This document shows positions 8,173 to 17,107 of a stretch of 64,000 nt of DNA, piece after piece. The first letter of the stretch is position 1. Each line of letters starts with the position of its first letter. The translations under genes and the position numbers were made by a program. The DNA comes from JANWYT01 sp034437555. GTDB taxonomy: Bacteria; Chloroflexota; Anaerolineae; Aggregatilineales; Phototrophicaceae. Where the stretch lies: positions 1-64,000 of the forward strand of contig DAOTTQ010000071.1 in assembly GCA_034437555.1 (NCBI GenBank), in the 5' to 3' direction. Below the pieces are notes generated by a model. The model searched no databases and was not told where the DNA came from. It saw nothing but the letters and a program-made list of their open reading frames with translations.

Positions 8173-9438
8173 ATGACAGAACCCCTTACTTCTTCTGATG
8201 ACTATACCTACAAGACACCACCACCAGCAACAGAACCCTCACTAGAGAAATTACCTCTCTATAGCACCACTGAGTTCTCTAGTCGGCGTGCAAGCCCCCC
8301 CCCACCGCCTTCTACTTATCGTGATTCTGATGCCAGAGAGCGCGTAAAGCGCAGACGGACAGGGGGTGCAGGCAATCGCCCTATCGAATGGGCGTGGGTA
8401 CTGGTAGCAGGGTTTTTATTTGTGACTGTTATTGCCGTTAGCATGGGTGCGGTTGTTTTAGTGCGTGCCAATCAAACCCCCGTTGAAGTGATTCCTACGG
8501 CAGATGTGATGGCATTTCTGCCTACTGCTGTTGTAGCGCACAGCCAATTTTCTACAACAGAACTGGGCGAATCACTTATTTTGCCGGATGGAAGCAACAT
8601 TCAGCTTACCCCATGGGATGGTCAATCGCGGTTTACAATGGTACTCGCAGGGCTAGACCGTCGCCCTAATGAAAAGGGGTTAGCGTATCGTACCGATACG
8701 ATGATGGTGGTCAGCATAGACCCCAAAACACAGCGCATTGGCATTTTAAGCATCCCCCGCGATTTATTTGTGCAAGTACCGGGCTATGCGTCATTGCAGC
8801 GAGTTAATTCACCGATGGTCTTTGGCGAATCACGTCAACCAGGCTACGGCACAACCTTAATGATGCAAACGGTTCAGCTTAACTTAGGGATTCGTGTCAA
8901 CGACTATCTTGTTGTGGACTTTCAGGCGTTTATTGATGTTGTAGACACACTAGGTGGCATTACAGTCACCACAGACTACACCATCAACGACCCCCAGTAC
9001 CCCAACATGAACTACGGTTACGACCCGTTCTATTTGCCATCAGGTACACATAACCTCAATGGGTATAACGCCCTACGCTTTGCACGCACACGACACGGCG
9101 ACAGCGACATCAACCGCGCCCAACGTCAACAACAAACCGTGATGGCAGTCCGAAACAAAGTGCTAGACCTTAATATGCTTCCACAGCTTGTACTTCGTTC
9201 ACCAGAGCTTTGGACAATGCTTCAAGACAAACTTTACACCGGACTAACGCTAGAGCAAGTAATTCAGCTTGGGTTATATGTAAAAGACATCCCCGCCGAA
9301 AATATCATTATGGGTGTGATTAGTTATGAGTATCTTATCCCCTATACAACCAGCGACGGCGCATCTGTTCTCATCCCCAATCGTTCTAAACTGGGTTCAC
9401 TGATGGTGAATACGTTTGGCGCAGACTACACCCAATAA
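8173..9438 (+). CDS. LytR-CpsA-Psr (LCP) family protein
   Basis: A 421-residue single-pass membrane protein. LCP enzymes transfer lipid-linked glycopolymers to peptidoglycan or other surface acceptors. There is a basic, proline-rich N-terminal tail, a transmembrane helix at about 75-98, and an extracytoplasmic LCP domain from about 150. Domain motifs are TMVLAGLDRRP, YRTDTMMVVSIDP, GILSIPRDLFVQVPGY, DFQAFIDVVDTLGGITV and the arginine-rich RFARTRHGDSDINRAQRQ. A GTG at 8161 also opens the frame, but it lies within the AGGTGG ribosome binding site of the ATG at 8173, so I use 8173. A paralogue is at 34713-35570. Confidence 0.9.
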   Translation: MTEPLTSSDDYTYKTPPPATEPSLEKLPLYSTTEFSSRRASPPPPPSTYRDSDARERVKRRRTGGAGNRPIEWAWVLVAGFLFVTVIAVSMGAVVLVRANQTPVEVIPTADVMAFLPTAVVAHSQFSTTELGESLILPDGSNIQLTPWDGQSRFTMVLAGLDRRPNEKGLAYRTDTMMVVSIDPKTQRIGILSIPRDLFVQVPGYASLQRVNSPMVFGESRQPGYGTTLMMQTVQLNLGIRVNDYLVVDFQAFIDVVDTLGGITVTTDYTINDPQYPNMNYGYDPFYLPSGTHNLNGYNALRFARTRHGDSDINRAQRQQQTVMAVRNKVLDLNMLPQLVLRSPELWTMLQDKLYTGLTLEQVIQLGLYVKDIPAENIIMGVISYEYLIPYTTSDGASVLIPNRSKLGSLMVNTFGADYTQ

Positions 9439-9454
9439 GGCTGTAAAACGCAAA

Positions 9455-9482
9455 AACGGCATCCTAAAGTTTGGATGCCGTT
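9455..9482 (-). terminator. intrinsic terminator of the 9.5 kb ncRNA
   Basis: A perfect 10-bp stem (AACGGCATCC / GGATGCCGTT) with an 8-base loop. The T run follows only on the reverse strand (GCCGTTTTTGCGTTTT), so the hairpin primarily terminates reverse transcription. It may also serve the LCP gene on the forward strand. Confidence 0.75.
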
Positions 9483-9668
9483 CAATGAGTGCGAGCCTGC
9501 TCTGCCGTGTGAAGGTTGGCTTTGAGTCCTGCGGTGCAGGGCGGAGCCATGCTCGGTGTGTTGGTCTTGACAACGCGTGTCTATCACCTAAACATCAGAC
9601 ATAAGCCCCTAAATTGAGAGAGTGTTGGCCCAGAGCGGTTAACTCCTCATCACGCACATTGCAGGCAT
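9455..9668 (-). ncRNA. candidate structured ncRNA, possibly 6S-like
   Basis: A reverse-strand transcription unit without a credible ORF. A consensus promoter (9676-9704) predicts a start near 9668, and an intrinsic terminator ends it at 9482-9455, giving an RNA of about 215 bases. CAAUG-UGCG near the 5' end pairs with CGCA-CU-CAUUG just before the terminator, giving a closing stem at 9653-9661/9483-9493. The middle holds an apical hairpin (UGUCU/AGACA), and the 3' side a CCUGC-ACC-GCAGG hairpin. A rod with a closing stem, central region and apical loop of about 180 bases resembles 6S RNA, but I cannot confirm the family. It converges on the LCP gene and is divergent from the aquaporin. Confidence 0.5.
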
Positions 9669-9675
9669 GACATAA

Positions 9676-9704
9676 TTTATAACAAACTCCATGCCAACTG
9701 TAAA
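9676..9704 (-). promoter_or_regulatory. promoter of the 9.5 kb ncRNA
   Basis: On the reverse strand, TTTACA (9704-9699) and TATAAA (9681-9676) are separated by exactly 17 bases, a near-consensus housekeeping sigma promoter. The predicted start is 9668-9669. No ribosome binding site or ORF follows, consistent with an RNA gene. Confidence 0.65.
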
Positions 9705-9745
9705 GGTGAAACTATGATAGGTGTGCAAAATACATGACAAACCGC

Positions 9746-9751
9746 TATAAT
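9746..9751 (+). promoter_or_regulatory. -10 element of the aquaporin gene
   Basis: A perfect TATAAT sits 42 bases before the aquaporin start. The -35 region (around 9722-9728, TGTGCA) is poor, so an activator or an alternative -35 may be needed. Confidence 0.45.
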
Positions 9752-9792
9752 CTCTTGTAATTTATTTACAATTTCACAAGGTTAAAAAAACG

Positions 9793-10446
9793 ATGGACTT
9801 GCGTAAACTTCTCGCAGAGTTTCTTGGCACTTTTACATTAGTTTTTATAGGGTCATTGGCAGTAGCAGTAACCGCCACACCCAATACAAATGCTAATGTA
9901 GTGGTGCCTGCCCTAGCACATGGCATTGTGTTGGTGGGAATTATCTTTGCCTATGGTCATATTTCAGGCGCACATTTTAACCCTGCTGTCACAGCTTCTA
10001 TGATAGTCACGGGCAAGCAGTCCCCCATTGAAGGGGCGCAATACATTGTGGCACAGTTTATAGGGGGTATTGTGGCAGCGTTTGCTTTGGTTGCTCTATT
10101 GCCATCACCCTATAACTATGGTGCAACCACAGGGCTTTTAACCCAGAACAACATTGTACAAGCAATGGTTATCGAAGCCATCTTGACGTTTTTCTTGGTA
10201 AGCACCATTTGGCAAGCTGCTGTCTACAAAAAAGCAGGTGATTTTGCGCCCATTGCCATTGGCTTTACGTTGGTGGCAAGCATTCTTGCAGGTGGGGTTT
10301 ATACTGGCGCGTCGCTAAACCCTGCCCGCACACTGGGACCAGCCCTTGCCAGTGGAGATTTAAGTTATGTTATCCCCTACTTCATCGGCATTTTTGCAGG
10401 GGGAATTTTGGCAGGTTTGCTACATCGCTATTTACTGGATAAGTAG
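9793..10446 (+). CDS. aquaporin / MIP family channel
   Basis: A 217-residue membrane channel with six predicted transmembrane helices and two half-helices. The first NPA motif is HFNPAVT (63-65) and the second is SLNPARTLG (176-178), with the selectivity-filter arginine directly after it. The short loop E and compact length resemble AqpZ-like water channels and small archaeal or Chloroflexota MIPs rather than the longer GlpF glycerol facilitators. The substrate cannot be settled from sequence. It is monocistronic, with its own -10 element upstream and a terminator at 10460-10483. Confidence 0.92.
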   Translation: MDLRKLLAEFLGTFTLVFIGSLAVAVTATPNTNANVVVPALAHGIVLVGIIFAYGHISGAHFNPAVTASMIVTGKQSPIEGAQYIVAQFIGGIVAAFALVALLPSPYNYGATTGLLTQNNIVQAMVIEAILTFFLVSTIWQAAVYKKAGDFAPIAIGFTLVASILAGGVYTGASLNPARTLGPALASGDLSYVIPYFIGIFAGGILAGLLHRYLLDK

Positions 10447-10459
10447 CTTCTAAATAAAA

Positions 10460-10483
10460 AGAGGGCGTTTTGATGCGCCCTCT
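10460..10483. terminator. bidirectional terminator between aquaporin gene and aspS
   Basis: AGAGGGCG and CGCCCTCT form an 8-bp stem with an 8-base loop. It is flanked by A-rich sequence on the left and CACTTTTATTT on the right, so it can end both converging transcripts. Confidence 0.8.
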
Positions 10484-10496
10484 CACTTTTATTTGG

Positions 10497-12302
10497 TTAT
10501 TTCTTTTCTTCTGGCAACTGCACCCGAATGAACAAATCCTCTAATTGCTTGGGTTCGGCTTCGCTAGGGGCGTGCGCCATAATGTCGCTTCCTGTTTGGG
10601 TCTTGGGGAAGGCAATCACTTCACGAATGTTTGGCTCACTGGCTAAAAGCGCAACGATGCGGTCAACGCCCCATGCAATACCGCCGTGGGGTGGCGCACC
10701 ATACTCAAACGCCTCAACAATGTGACCAAACTGCTCCATAGCGTGTTCCATCGTTTGCCCAATGAGCGGGAAAATTTTCTTTTGTAGCTCACGGTCATGA
10801 ATACGAATACTGCCACCTGCCACTTCAAAGCCATTACACACCATGTCATATTGGCTACCGCGTGCTTTGCCGGGGTCGGTGTCTAGCAATGGCACATCTT
10901 CGGGCATGGGCATGGTAAACATGTGTTGTGATGGATCCCAACGTTGGTTTTCTTCGTCCCACATGAACATAGGAAAGTCAATCACCCACAAGAATGCTAA
11001 GGTTTCGGGGTCTAGCAAGTTTAGCTCTTTTGCCAAGAACGGGCGTATCGAGTCGGTCACATTCCAAACGATTTCGCGCTTGTCACTCATGAACAATAGC
11101 AAGTCGCCTGCTTCTGCGCCCACACGCTCAAACAGTGCCATTTTTTGGTCTACTGTAAAGAACTTGCCAATGGGACCCTTTACTTCTTCGGCTTCGCTAG
11201 CGGGAAGTGCCATCCACGCCAAGCCCTTTGCCCCAACACTCTTTGCCATTTGTTCTAGCTCTGCAACAAAATTGCGTAGCCATTGCCCACTCTTATCGAG
11301 GGTCATTTTGGGGGCGCGAATCACCTTAGTAACTTTGCCTTCTTCAGCATTCGTCACAAACACTTGGAAACCACTCTTGGATGTAATATCGGTTACGTCA
11401 ATGGCACGCAAGTCATAACGAATATCGGGCTTATCACAACCGTATAAGTCCATGGCATCTTGGTACAACATGCGTGGGAACGGCTTTTGCTGAATAGTCT
11501 TTTCGGGGGTTACTTTTTCTACAAGCGCGGTCATCAGGCGTTCATTCAGTTGCATCACGTCTTCACGTTCTACAAAGCTCAATTCCATGTCCAGCTGTGT
11601 AAATTCGGGTTGGCGTTGTCCGCGTAAATCTTCATCTCTAAAGCAACGTGCAATTTGGAAATATTTTTCATAGCCACCCACCATCAATAACTGCTTTAGT
11701 TGTTGAGGAGATTGGGGAAGCGCATAAAATTTACCGGGTTGTAGGCGGCTAGGCACTAAAAAGTCACGTGCGCCTTCGGGTGTGGTTTTGAATAAGATAG
11801 GCGTTTCAATTTCAACAAAGCCTTCTTCATCCAAAAAGTCACGGATAAACTTAACGGCACGATGGCGCAACAAAATGTTGTACTGCATCTTAGAACGGCG
11901 CAAATCTAAATAGCGGTGCTTCATACGAAGGCTTTCGTCCAAGCCTTCTTGCTCTTTGTTTATATAAAAAGGAGGCGTTTTAGAGGCGTTAAGAATGGTT
12001 ACTTTTTCAGCAATCACTTCAATATTGCCTGTAGCAAGTTCCGCATTTTCAGAGCCTGCGGGGCGCACGCGCACATTCCCCACCACCTGAATCACGTATT
12101 CAGAGCGTGCCGTATCTGCCACTTGGTGCGCTTCGGGGGTGGTATCACGGTCAATCACCACTTGCACCAGCCCCCACCTGTCGCGTAGGTCAATAAAAAC
12201 AATACCGCCTTGGTCTCTGCGGCGATGCACCCACCCCGCAAGGGTGACGGTTTGCCCCGCGTGTGTGTCGCGTAATTCGCCACATCTGTGTGATTTCATC
12301 AT
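10497..12302 (-). CDS. aspS: aspartyl-tRNA synthetase
   Basis: A 601-residue class IIb synthetase that charges tRNA-Asp. It has the N-terminal OB-fold anticodon-binding domain (about 1-105, GWVHRRRDQGGIVFIDLRDR), class II motif 1 near residue 150 (VEIETPILFKTTPEGARDFLVPS), motif 2 (FQIARCFRDEDLRGQRQPEFTQ, about 215-235), the bacterial GAD insertion (about 290-420), and motif 3 (GIAWGVDRIVALL, near 555). Length matches bacterial AspRS. Two adjacent ATG codons open the gene and either could start it. A reverse-strand TATAAT at 12360-12355 is a candidate promoter. Whether it is discriminating or also charges tRNA-Asn depends on gatCAB elsewhere. Confidence 0.97.
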   Translation of the reverse strand: MMKSHRCGELRDTHAGQTVTLAGWVHRRRDQGGIVFIDLRDRWGLVQVVIDRDTTPEAHQVADTARSEYVIQVVGNVRVRPAGSENAELATGNIEVIAEKVTILNASKTPPFYINKEQEGLDESLRMKHRYLDLRRSKMQYNILLRHRAVKFIRDFLDEEGFVEIETPILFKTTPEGARDFLVPSRLQPGKFYALPQSPQQLKQLLMVGGYEKYFQIARCFRDEDLRGQRQPEFTQLDMELSFVEREDVMQLNERLMTALVEKVTPEKTIQQKPFPRMLYQDAMDLYGCDKPDIRYDLRAIDVTDITSKSGFQVFVTNAEEGKVTKVIRAPKMTLDKSGQWLRNFVAELEQMAKSVGAKGLAWMALPASEAEEVKGPIGKFFTVDQKMALFERVGAEAGDLLLFMSDKREIVWNVTDSIRPFLAKELNLLDPETLAFLWVIDFPMFMWDEENQRWDPSQHMFTMPMPEDVPLLDTDPGKARGSQYDMVCNGFEVAGGSIRIHDRELQKKIFPLIGQTMEHAMEQFGHIVEAFEYGAPPHGGIAWGVDRIVALLASEPNIREVIAFPKTQTGSDIMAHAPSEAEPKQLEDLFIRVQLPEEKK

Positions 12303-12354
12303 GATCGCTGATTGCTCCCGTTTGGCATCTATGATTTGGTGTAAAGATGCGTTG

Positions 12355-12360
12355 ATTATA
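12355..12360 (-). promoter_or_regulatory. -10 element of aspS
   Basis: TATAAT on the reverse strand, with TTCAAT 17 bases upstream as a modest -35. It would give a leader of about 45 bases before the aspS start. Confidence 0.45.
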
Positions 12361-12452
12361 GCGTGTTCTCGTTAGTCATTGAACTGTTTGCACATGATAT
12401 TGTATTATAAATGTTCTAAATTGTAAGCGTTCACGCTGAAAGAAGGTGCTTG

Positions 12453-12698
12453 ATGAAGTCTGTGATTGTCTTTTTGCGCCACTTCTTCTCGCTAGAAGCC
12501 TCTGTTACCAAGCGACAACTAGGCATCATACTGCTTGTTGTGGGCGTGGGGGCGTTTGTGGGCATCCTTGCCATTGATGTTGTGGGCGCAGGGCGCGAAG
12601 GGGGCATAGGTCCCGCCCAACAAGCTGCCCTGATTGGCATGGCGTTTATTGCGCTCTTAGGAGCAACACTTATACCATTAGGAGATAAACCTGCATGA
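12453..12698 (+). CDS. small two-helix membrane protein
   Basis: An 81-residue protein with two hydrophobic helices (about 22-42 and 57-75) joined by a glycine-rich loop (GAGREGGIGP). I do not recognise the family. The ATG at 12453 is preferred over the in-frame TTG just before it because of the AGAAGG ribosome binding site. It overlaps the next membrane protein gene by four bases (ATGA), so the two are translationally coupled and may act together at the membrane. Confidence 0.65.
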   Translation: MKSVIVFLRHFFSLEASVTKRQLGIILLVVGVGAFVGILAIDVVGAGREGGIGPAQQAALIGMAFIALLGATLIPLGDKPA

Positions 12699-14239
12699 TG
12701 CGTTTTGCTTCGCTTGCCTCAAAAGGGCTTTGGTTTTGGGCGTGGGTCTTTTTGTTGTTTTCACTCTTGGTATACGCGCTCTACGCTCACAATCTCGCCA
12801 CTTTTCCATTTGATTATGACCAAGGCGAAGGGTTTGAACTAGTAGATACAATTTTGTTTAGCCAGTTTCAAATGCCGTACAAAAGCACAGAAGTTTATCC
12901 ATTTTATGCCAGTAACTACCCTCCGTTTTATCATGTGGTGCTTGCGCCGTTTGTATGGTTTTTTGGCGAAGCCTACTGGTATGGACGGTTGTTTAGCTTT
13001 GTCAGTACGCTAGTAACAGCTTATGCCATTGGGCGCGTGGTGCTTCGGCACACCCAAGCAAGGCATGTTGCCTTCTTAAGCGGACTCGCCTTTTTAGCCT
13101 CTAATACCGTCTATCACATCGGGGCGTTGTTTCGGCAACATATTTCTATGGTGATGTTTGAAACACTAGCCATTGTGATTCTGGCATACGCCTTCCCCAA
13201 CAAAAAACCAAAAGGCATTGCACTAGGGTTTTTGATGCTTATTTTGGCGGGCTACACCAAGCAACTGGCTATTTTTACCGCGATTGCGGTGTTACTATGG
13301 GCGTTTTTGCAAAACCCGCGCAGAGCTATCCTTTGGGGAATAGGGTTTGGGCTAGCAGGTCTTGGCATCTTCGCCTATCTTACGGTGGCAACAGGGGGCG
13401 AATGGTGGCGACAAGCCATCCTTGCCAACGTGGGGGGCATTAACGCCATACAGGTGTTTGCGCTCTTCAAACTAACGTTTCAGTTACACGGCTTTTTATT
13501 ATTGCCTGCGCTGGCTTACGTGGTGTATGAACTATATATAGAACGTCTGTCGCTTTATAGTGTGTGGTTGGTAGTTACACTGATACTAGGGGGCATTAGC
13601 TCTGGCACATGGGGCGGTGGCGATAGTTATTTTTCTACAGCCATCGGCGCAACTTGCCTTGTAAGCGGGCTGGCATTGGGGCGTTTATGGCAACACCGCA
13701 ACCACGCTCTACCCTATATTCGGGTGGCTGTATTGCTACTGATTCCATTACTTTACATCGGCTATGGGCGAGCGACCTTAAAGATGCCAACCGATGGCGC
13801 ATTTGCACCCTTAGCGAGTGCGCTTAATATTCAGCCAAACGCCATGGGGCGATTTTATGATAGCGCAAGCCGTGATGTAGGGGGATATGCCTATATTGGG
13901 CATTTTACCACCCCTGAGGACATCGCAATGGGGCAGTATATCGTCTCGTTGATACAGGCAGAAGAGAAACCTGTGCTTAGTGAAGAAGCAGGCTTTTCGT
14001 TGGTTGCAGGACGTGATGTTATTACCAACCCCACACAGTTACTCAACCTTGAAAAAGCGGGGCTTTTTAACGGTGAAACGCTCATCAAGATGATACAAGA
14101 GCAAGCGTTTGGCTTGATTATCTTTAGGGCGCAGTTTTACCCTAGTAGCGTGTTAGAAGCCATTTGGCAATTCTATGAGCAACGCGAAACTGTACCAATG
14201 AACGGCTTCGAATACCTTATTCTCTATCCAAAATCATAG
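12695..14239 (+). CDS. multi-pass membrane protein, GT-C glycosyltransferase-like
   Basis: A 514-residue protein with about 11 predicted transmembrane helices. An acidic first periplasmic loop (FDYDQGEGFELVDT, about 35-48) and ASNYPPFYHVVLAPF (about 71-85) resemble the catalytic loop of GT-C fold mannosyl/arabinosyl transferases of the PMT/ArnT group, which take sugars from polyprenyl phosphate. A C-terminal soluble segment (about 390-514) includes a VLSEEAGFSLVAGRD stretch. The substrate is unknown. It is coupled to the small membrane protein upstream by an ATGA overlap. Confidence 0.65.
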   Translation: MMRFASLASKGLWFWAWVFLLFSLLVYALYAHNLATFPFDYDQGEGFELVDTILFSQFQMPYKSTEVYPFYASNYPPFYHVVLAPFVWFFGEAYWYGRLFSFVSTLVTAYAIGRVVLRHTQARHVAFLSGLAFLASNTVYHIGALFRQHISMVMFETLAIVILAYAFPNKKPKGIALGFLMLILAGYTKQLAIFTAIAVLLWAFLQNPRRAILWGIGFGLAGLGIFAYLTVATGGEWWRQAILANVGGINAIQVFALFKLTFQLHGFLLLPALAYVVYELYIERLSLYSVWLVVTLILGGISSGTWGGGDSYFSTAIGATCLVSGLALGRLWQHRNHALPYIRVAVLLLIPLLYIGYGRATLKMPTDGAFAPLASALNIQPNAMGRFYDSASRDVGGYAYIGHFTTPEDIAMGQYIVSLIQAEEKPVLSEEAGFSLVAGRDVITNPTQLLNLEKAGLFNGETLIKMIQEQAFGLIIFRAQFYPSSVLEAIWQFYEQRETVPMNGFEYLILYPKS

Positions 14240-14258
14240 CGCAAGAGAGACTGACTAC

Positions 14259-15293
14259 ATGAGCACTGCCTATATTTCGCACCAACGTTATTTAGAGCAT
14301 CGCATTGTGGGCTATAACCACGTTGAAAACCCAAATCGCTTGTTAAGCGTGTGGGCATCCCTAGACGAAGGCAAGCTAACAGAGCGTATGATGCCCTTAG
14401 AACCGCTCCTCGCAACAGAAGAACACTTATTGGCAGTACATACGCCCGACCTCATTGCACGCTATCAACGGCTAGTGGCAGAAAACCGCACCGCCATGAT
14501 AGACCCTGATACATATGCGTTGCCTGTCTCTTATGAGATTGCGCGTCTGTCAGCTGGGGGTGTCATTCGTGGGGTGCGAGCCGTTGTTAATGGCGAAGCA
14601 CACAACGCGCTAACCGCCACACGCCCACCGGGTCATCATGCCACGCCTAGCCGCGCGATGGGCTTTTGCCTTTTAAGCAATATAGCGATTGGCGCACAAT
14701 GCGCCCTAGACCACTTAGGGCTATCACGCATTCTGATTGTTGATTATGACGTGCATCATGGCAACGGCACACAAGACGTTTTTTATGGTGATGACCGCGT
14801 GTTTTTCTTGTCATTGCACCAATACCCATTCTACCCTTCCAGCGGCAAAATTAATGAAACAGGCGCAGGCAAGGGCAAGGGCTATACGCTTAACGTTCCT
14901 TTGCCCGCAGGACACGGTGATGCCAGTTATGCCGAAGCGTTTAAGCAAATTGTGTGGAAAGCCGCCCAACGCTATAAACCCGAACTCATTATGGTTTCGG
15001 CGGGCTTTGATGCCCACTGGCGCGACCCACTAGGCATGATGCGTCTTTCGCTGAAGGGGTATGCACACATTACCCGCGAACTCATCCAAATGGCAGAAAC
15101 GCTGTGCAACGGCAAAATTGTCTTTGTGATGGAAGGGGGCTATGACCTAGAAGCACTGGGTAATGGTGTAAGAAACATTGCACACGCCTTGCTTAAAGAG
15201 GACACCATCAGCGACCCATTAGGCGATGCCGGTGGAAAAGACCCCGACCCACAGCCGATTTTAGATGAAATTGCCAAGATTCACGGGCTATAA
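14259..15293 (+). CDS. histone deacetylase family protein (AcuC/polyamine deacetylase-like)
   Basis: A 344-residue zinc-dependent amidohydrolase of the arginase/deacetylase superfamily. Catalytic histidines 126-127 lie in RPPGHHA, zinc ligands Asp164 and His166 in DYDVHHGNGTQ, and the third ligand Asp251 in GFDAHWRDP. A late glycine-rich VMEGGYD motif is also present. All catalytic residues are intact, so deacetylase activity is expected. Bacterial members act on acetylpolyamines, acetoin-related targets or acetyl-lysine, and the sequence does not settle which. It lies 19 bases after the membrane protein gene and is followed by a strong terminator. Confidence 0.9.
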   Translation: MSTAYISHQRYLEHRIVGYNHVENPNRLLSVWASLDEGKLTERMMPLEPLLATEEHLLAVHTPDLIARYQRLVAENRTAMIDPDTYALPVSYEIARLSAGGVIRGVRAVVNGEAHNALTATRPPGHHATPSRAMGFCLLSNIAIGAQCALDHLGLSRILIVDYDVHHGNGTQDVFYGDDRVFFLSLHQYPFYPSSGKINETGAGKGKGYTLNVPLPAGHGDASYAEAFKQIVWKAAQRYKPELIMVSAGFDAHWRDPLGMMRLSLKGYAHITRELIQMAETLCNGKIVFVMEGGYDLEALGNGVRNIAHALLKEDTISDPLGDAGGKDPDPQPILDEIAKIHGL

Positions 15294-15319
15294 AAAAAGG
15301 GCGCAAATGCGCCCTTTTT
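15292..15319. terminator. bidirectional terminator
   Basis: GGGCGC-AAAT-GCGCCC with an A run on the left and a T run on the right, a textbook intrinsic terminator. It separates the forward deacetylase gene from the reverse dynamin-like genes. Confidence 0.85.
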
Positions 15320-15326
15320 GATGTGT

Positions 15327-17093
15327 TTATGACAGCGACTGAACGCGCTTACGTAATGCTTCTAGCTGACGCTGAAGTGCCGTTAGCGAATCCTCTTGTT
15401 CTTGATAGCGTTTTGCGAGTGTTTCTAGCTGGCTAAACACGGGAATTAGCTGTTGCTTGCCATATTGTGTTAGGCGATGGCGTTCTTTACGAGTAACCTC
15501 ATCCAGCGTGTCTTTATAGCTCTTGATGAGCGTATCAATACGTTGGTTAAATTCGTTATGGGTGTCGGTGATGGCTCTGCGATAAGCACGTACAGCAGGC
15601 ACACCAGCCACCACAGAAACCGCAGCACCTAACAATAGCGCAGGCAACACCAATGGAAACGCAGCTAATCCGCCCGGAGTTGCAATGGCAATGAGCATGG
15701 TTAATAGACCACCAAACGTTGCCAGCCCATACCGTTGAAACGTACCAATATTCTCATCAAACTGTGCTTTTAGCTGGCTTAACACATCACCAGACATATT
15801 CGTTTGTAGCTCTTCTTCTGCTACACGAATGGCTTCTTCTAGGTTTTGGCGTTGTTCGGCATAAATACCCGCGTCAAACCCCTCTTTTTGTTTTTCTAGC
15901 AAGTCTTGAAGTTTGTTAAGGCGTTCAATAACGCTGTTCCAATAGTGACGGCTTTGGTCAATTACATTGCTTACGTAATTGGTCGCCATTTCGTTGATAT
16001 CGCGCTGTGTGCGCCCAATAACCACTTCTTGGAATTCGCGCTCTAATTGCTCTTTAGAGGGTGCGCCACCATACAGGCGCACACGCAAATTATCATCAAT
16101 AAAGCGCGTCCCTCGTTGGCGAATCCCTTCCAGCGTGGTCGAAATAGTTTTGGTGATGCTGGCGAGTCGTGCCTCCAACCCCGAAGATTGGCTATCAATT
16201 TCATCTTCAATCGTACGCACGCGCCCCATATTACTTCCCACTAAGGTGGTATTCTCTTTGGCACGTCCCAAGCGTACTTTTAGCACACGCTCTACGGTTT
16301 CTAGCTCACTAAGTAGTTTTTGCTTGGCAGGTGGGGCTTCTAAATACACACCGCGCAGATGTGCCTTAATTGCGCCCATTCCGCCCGCATCCCCATCTAA
16401 CGAATTTAGAGCATCTTTTGCCGAAATTTCAAAAATCAGGGGTTCAATGTTTAGCTTCTCTTTTGCCATATTTTCTACAAAACGGCGCACTTCTTGGCGT
16501 TCTGTCGGTTGTAACAAGTCCACTTGGTTAATGACAAGAATAATCTTCTTGCCATAGGACTGTACCAACTCTAGGTACATACGCTCTGTTTCTGCAAAGG
16601 CTTGTTTGGCATTTAGCAAAAACACCACAAGGTCGCTACGATGCAGAAAGGACTTGGCTGTTTTTTCGTGTTTCAAGAATACCGAGCCAGTACCAGGAGT
16701 ATCTACAATAGCCACCCCAAACGCGCCTGTATTCGGATGTCCCCACACACGCACCCCATCTTCACGGACTTCTGGTTTGCGTTGGGGGGTATCACTGTGG
16801 CAAATCATCTCGATATACTCGGTTGTGGGTGTAATGCCCATATCCAGCATCTTATCGCCCAGAAGCGCGTTAATAAACGTAGACTTGCCCGCGTTAAACT
16901 CACCAATCACCACCAACATAAAGAACATTTCGCGCAAGTCTTGGGCAATATCGCTTAGGCGTTTGCGGTCTTCTTTGGTTGCTTCGTCTTCTTCAAAGAA
17001 GGCTTTAGCGATGTCGTTGATAAGTTCTATTGTTTCTTGGCGATAGGTGGCAATTTCACCCTCTAGCCCAACCAACATGGAAGTTGTCGTCAT
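15327..17093 (-). CDS. dynamin-like GTPase (second of tandem pair)
   Basis: A 588-residue large GTPase of the bacterial dynamin family, which bends or fuses membranes. The P-loop is GEFNAGKS (64-71), followed by a switch threonine region (GITPTTEYIE), DTPGTGSV (G3) and NQVD (G4). Long helical segments follow, with a hydrophobic paddle (about 462-508, LATFGGLLTMLIAIA ... LLLGAAVSVVAG) predicted to insert in the membrane, then a C-terminal coiled coil. It starts 14 bases after the upstream dynamin gene, as in other bacterial pairs where the two proteins assemble together. The physiological role is unknown. Confidence 0.88.
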   Translation of the reverse strand: MTTTSMLVGLEGEIATYRQETIELINDIAKAFFEEDEATKEDRKRLSDIAQDLREMFFMLVVIGEFNAGKSTFINALLGDKMLDMGITPTTEYIEMICHSDTPQRKPEVREDGVRVWGHPNTGAFGVAIVDTPGTGSVFLKHEKTAKSFLHRSDLVVFLLNAKQAFAETERMYLELVQSYGKKIILVINQVDLLQPTERQEVRRFVENMAKEKLNIEPLIFEISAKDALNSLDGDAGGMGAIKAHLRGVYLEAPPAKQKLLSELETVERVLKVRLGRAKENTTLVGSNMGRVRTIEDEIDSQSSGLEARLASITKTISTTLEGIRQRGTRFIDDNLRVRLYGGAPSKEQLEREFQEVVIGRTQRDINEMATNYVSNVIDQSRHYWNSVIERLNKLQDLLEKQKEGFDAGIYAEQRQNLEEAIRVAEEELQTNMSGDVLSQLKAQFDENIGTFQRYGLATFGGLLTMLIAIATPGGLAAFPLVLPALLLGAAVSVVAGVPAVRAYRRAITDTHNEFNQRIDTLIKSYKDTLDEVTRKERHRLTQYGKQQLIPVFSQLETLAKRYQEQEDSLTALQRQLEALRKRVQSLS

Positions 17094-17107
17094 CTGTTTT
17101 GCTCTTT

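Noticed and set aside
12450..12455. TTG start for the small membrane protein at 12453
   Set aside because: The ATG directly after has better spacing from AGAAGG.
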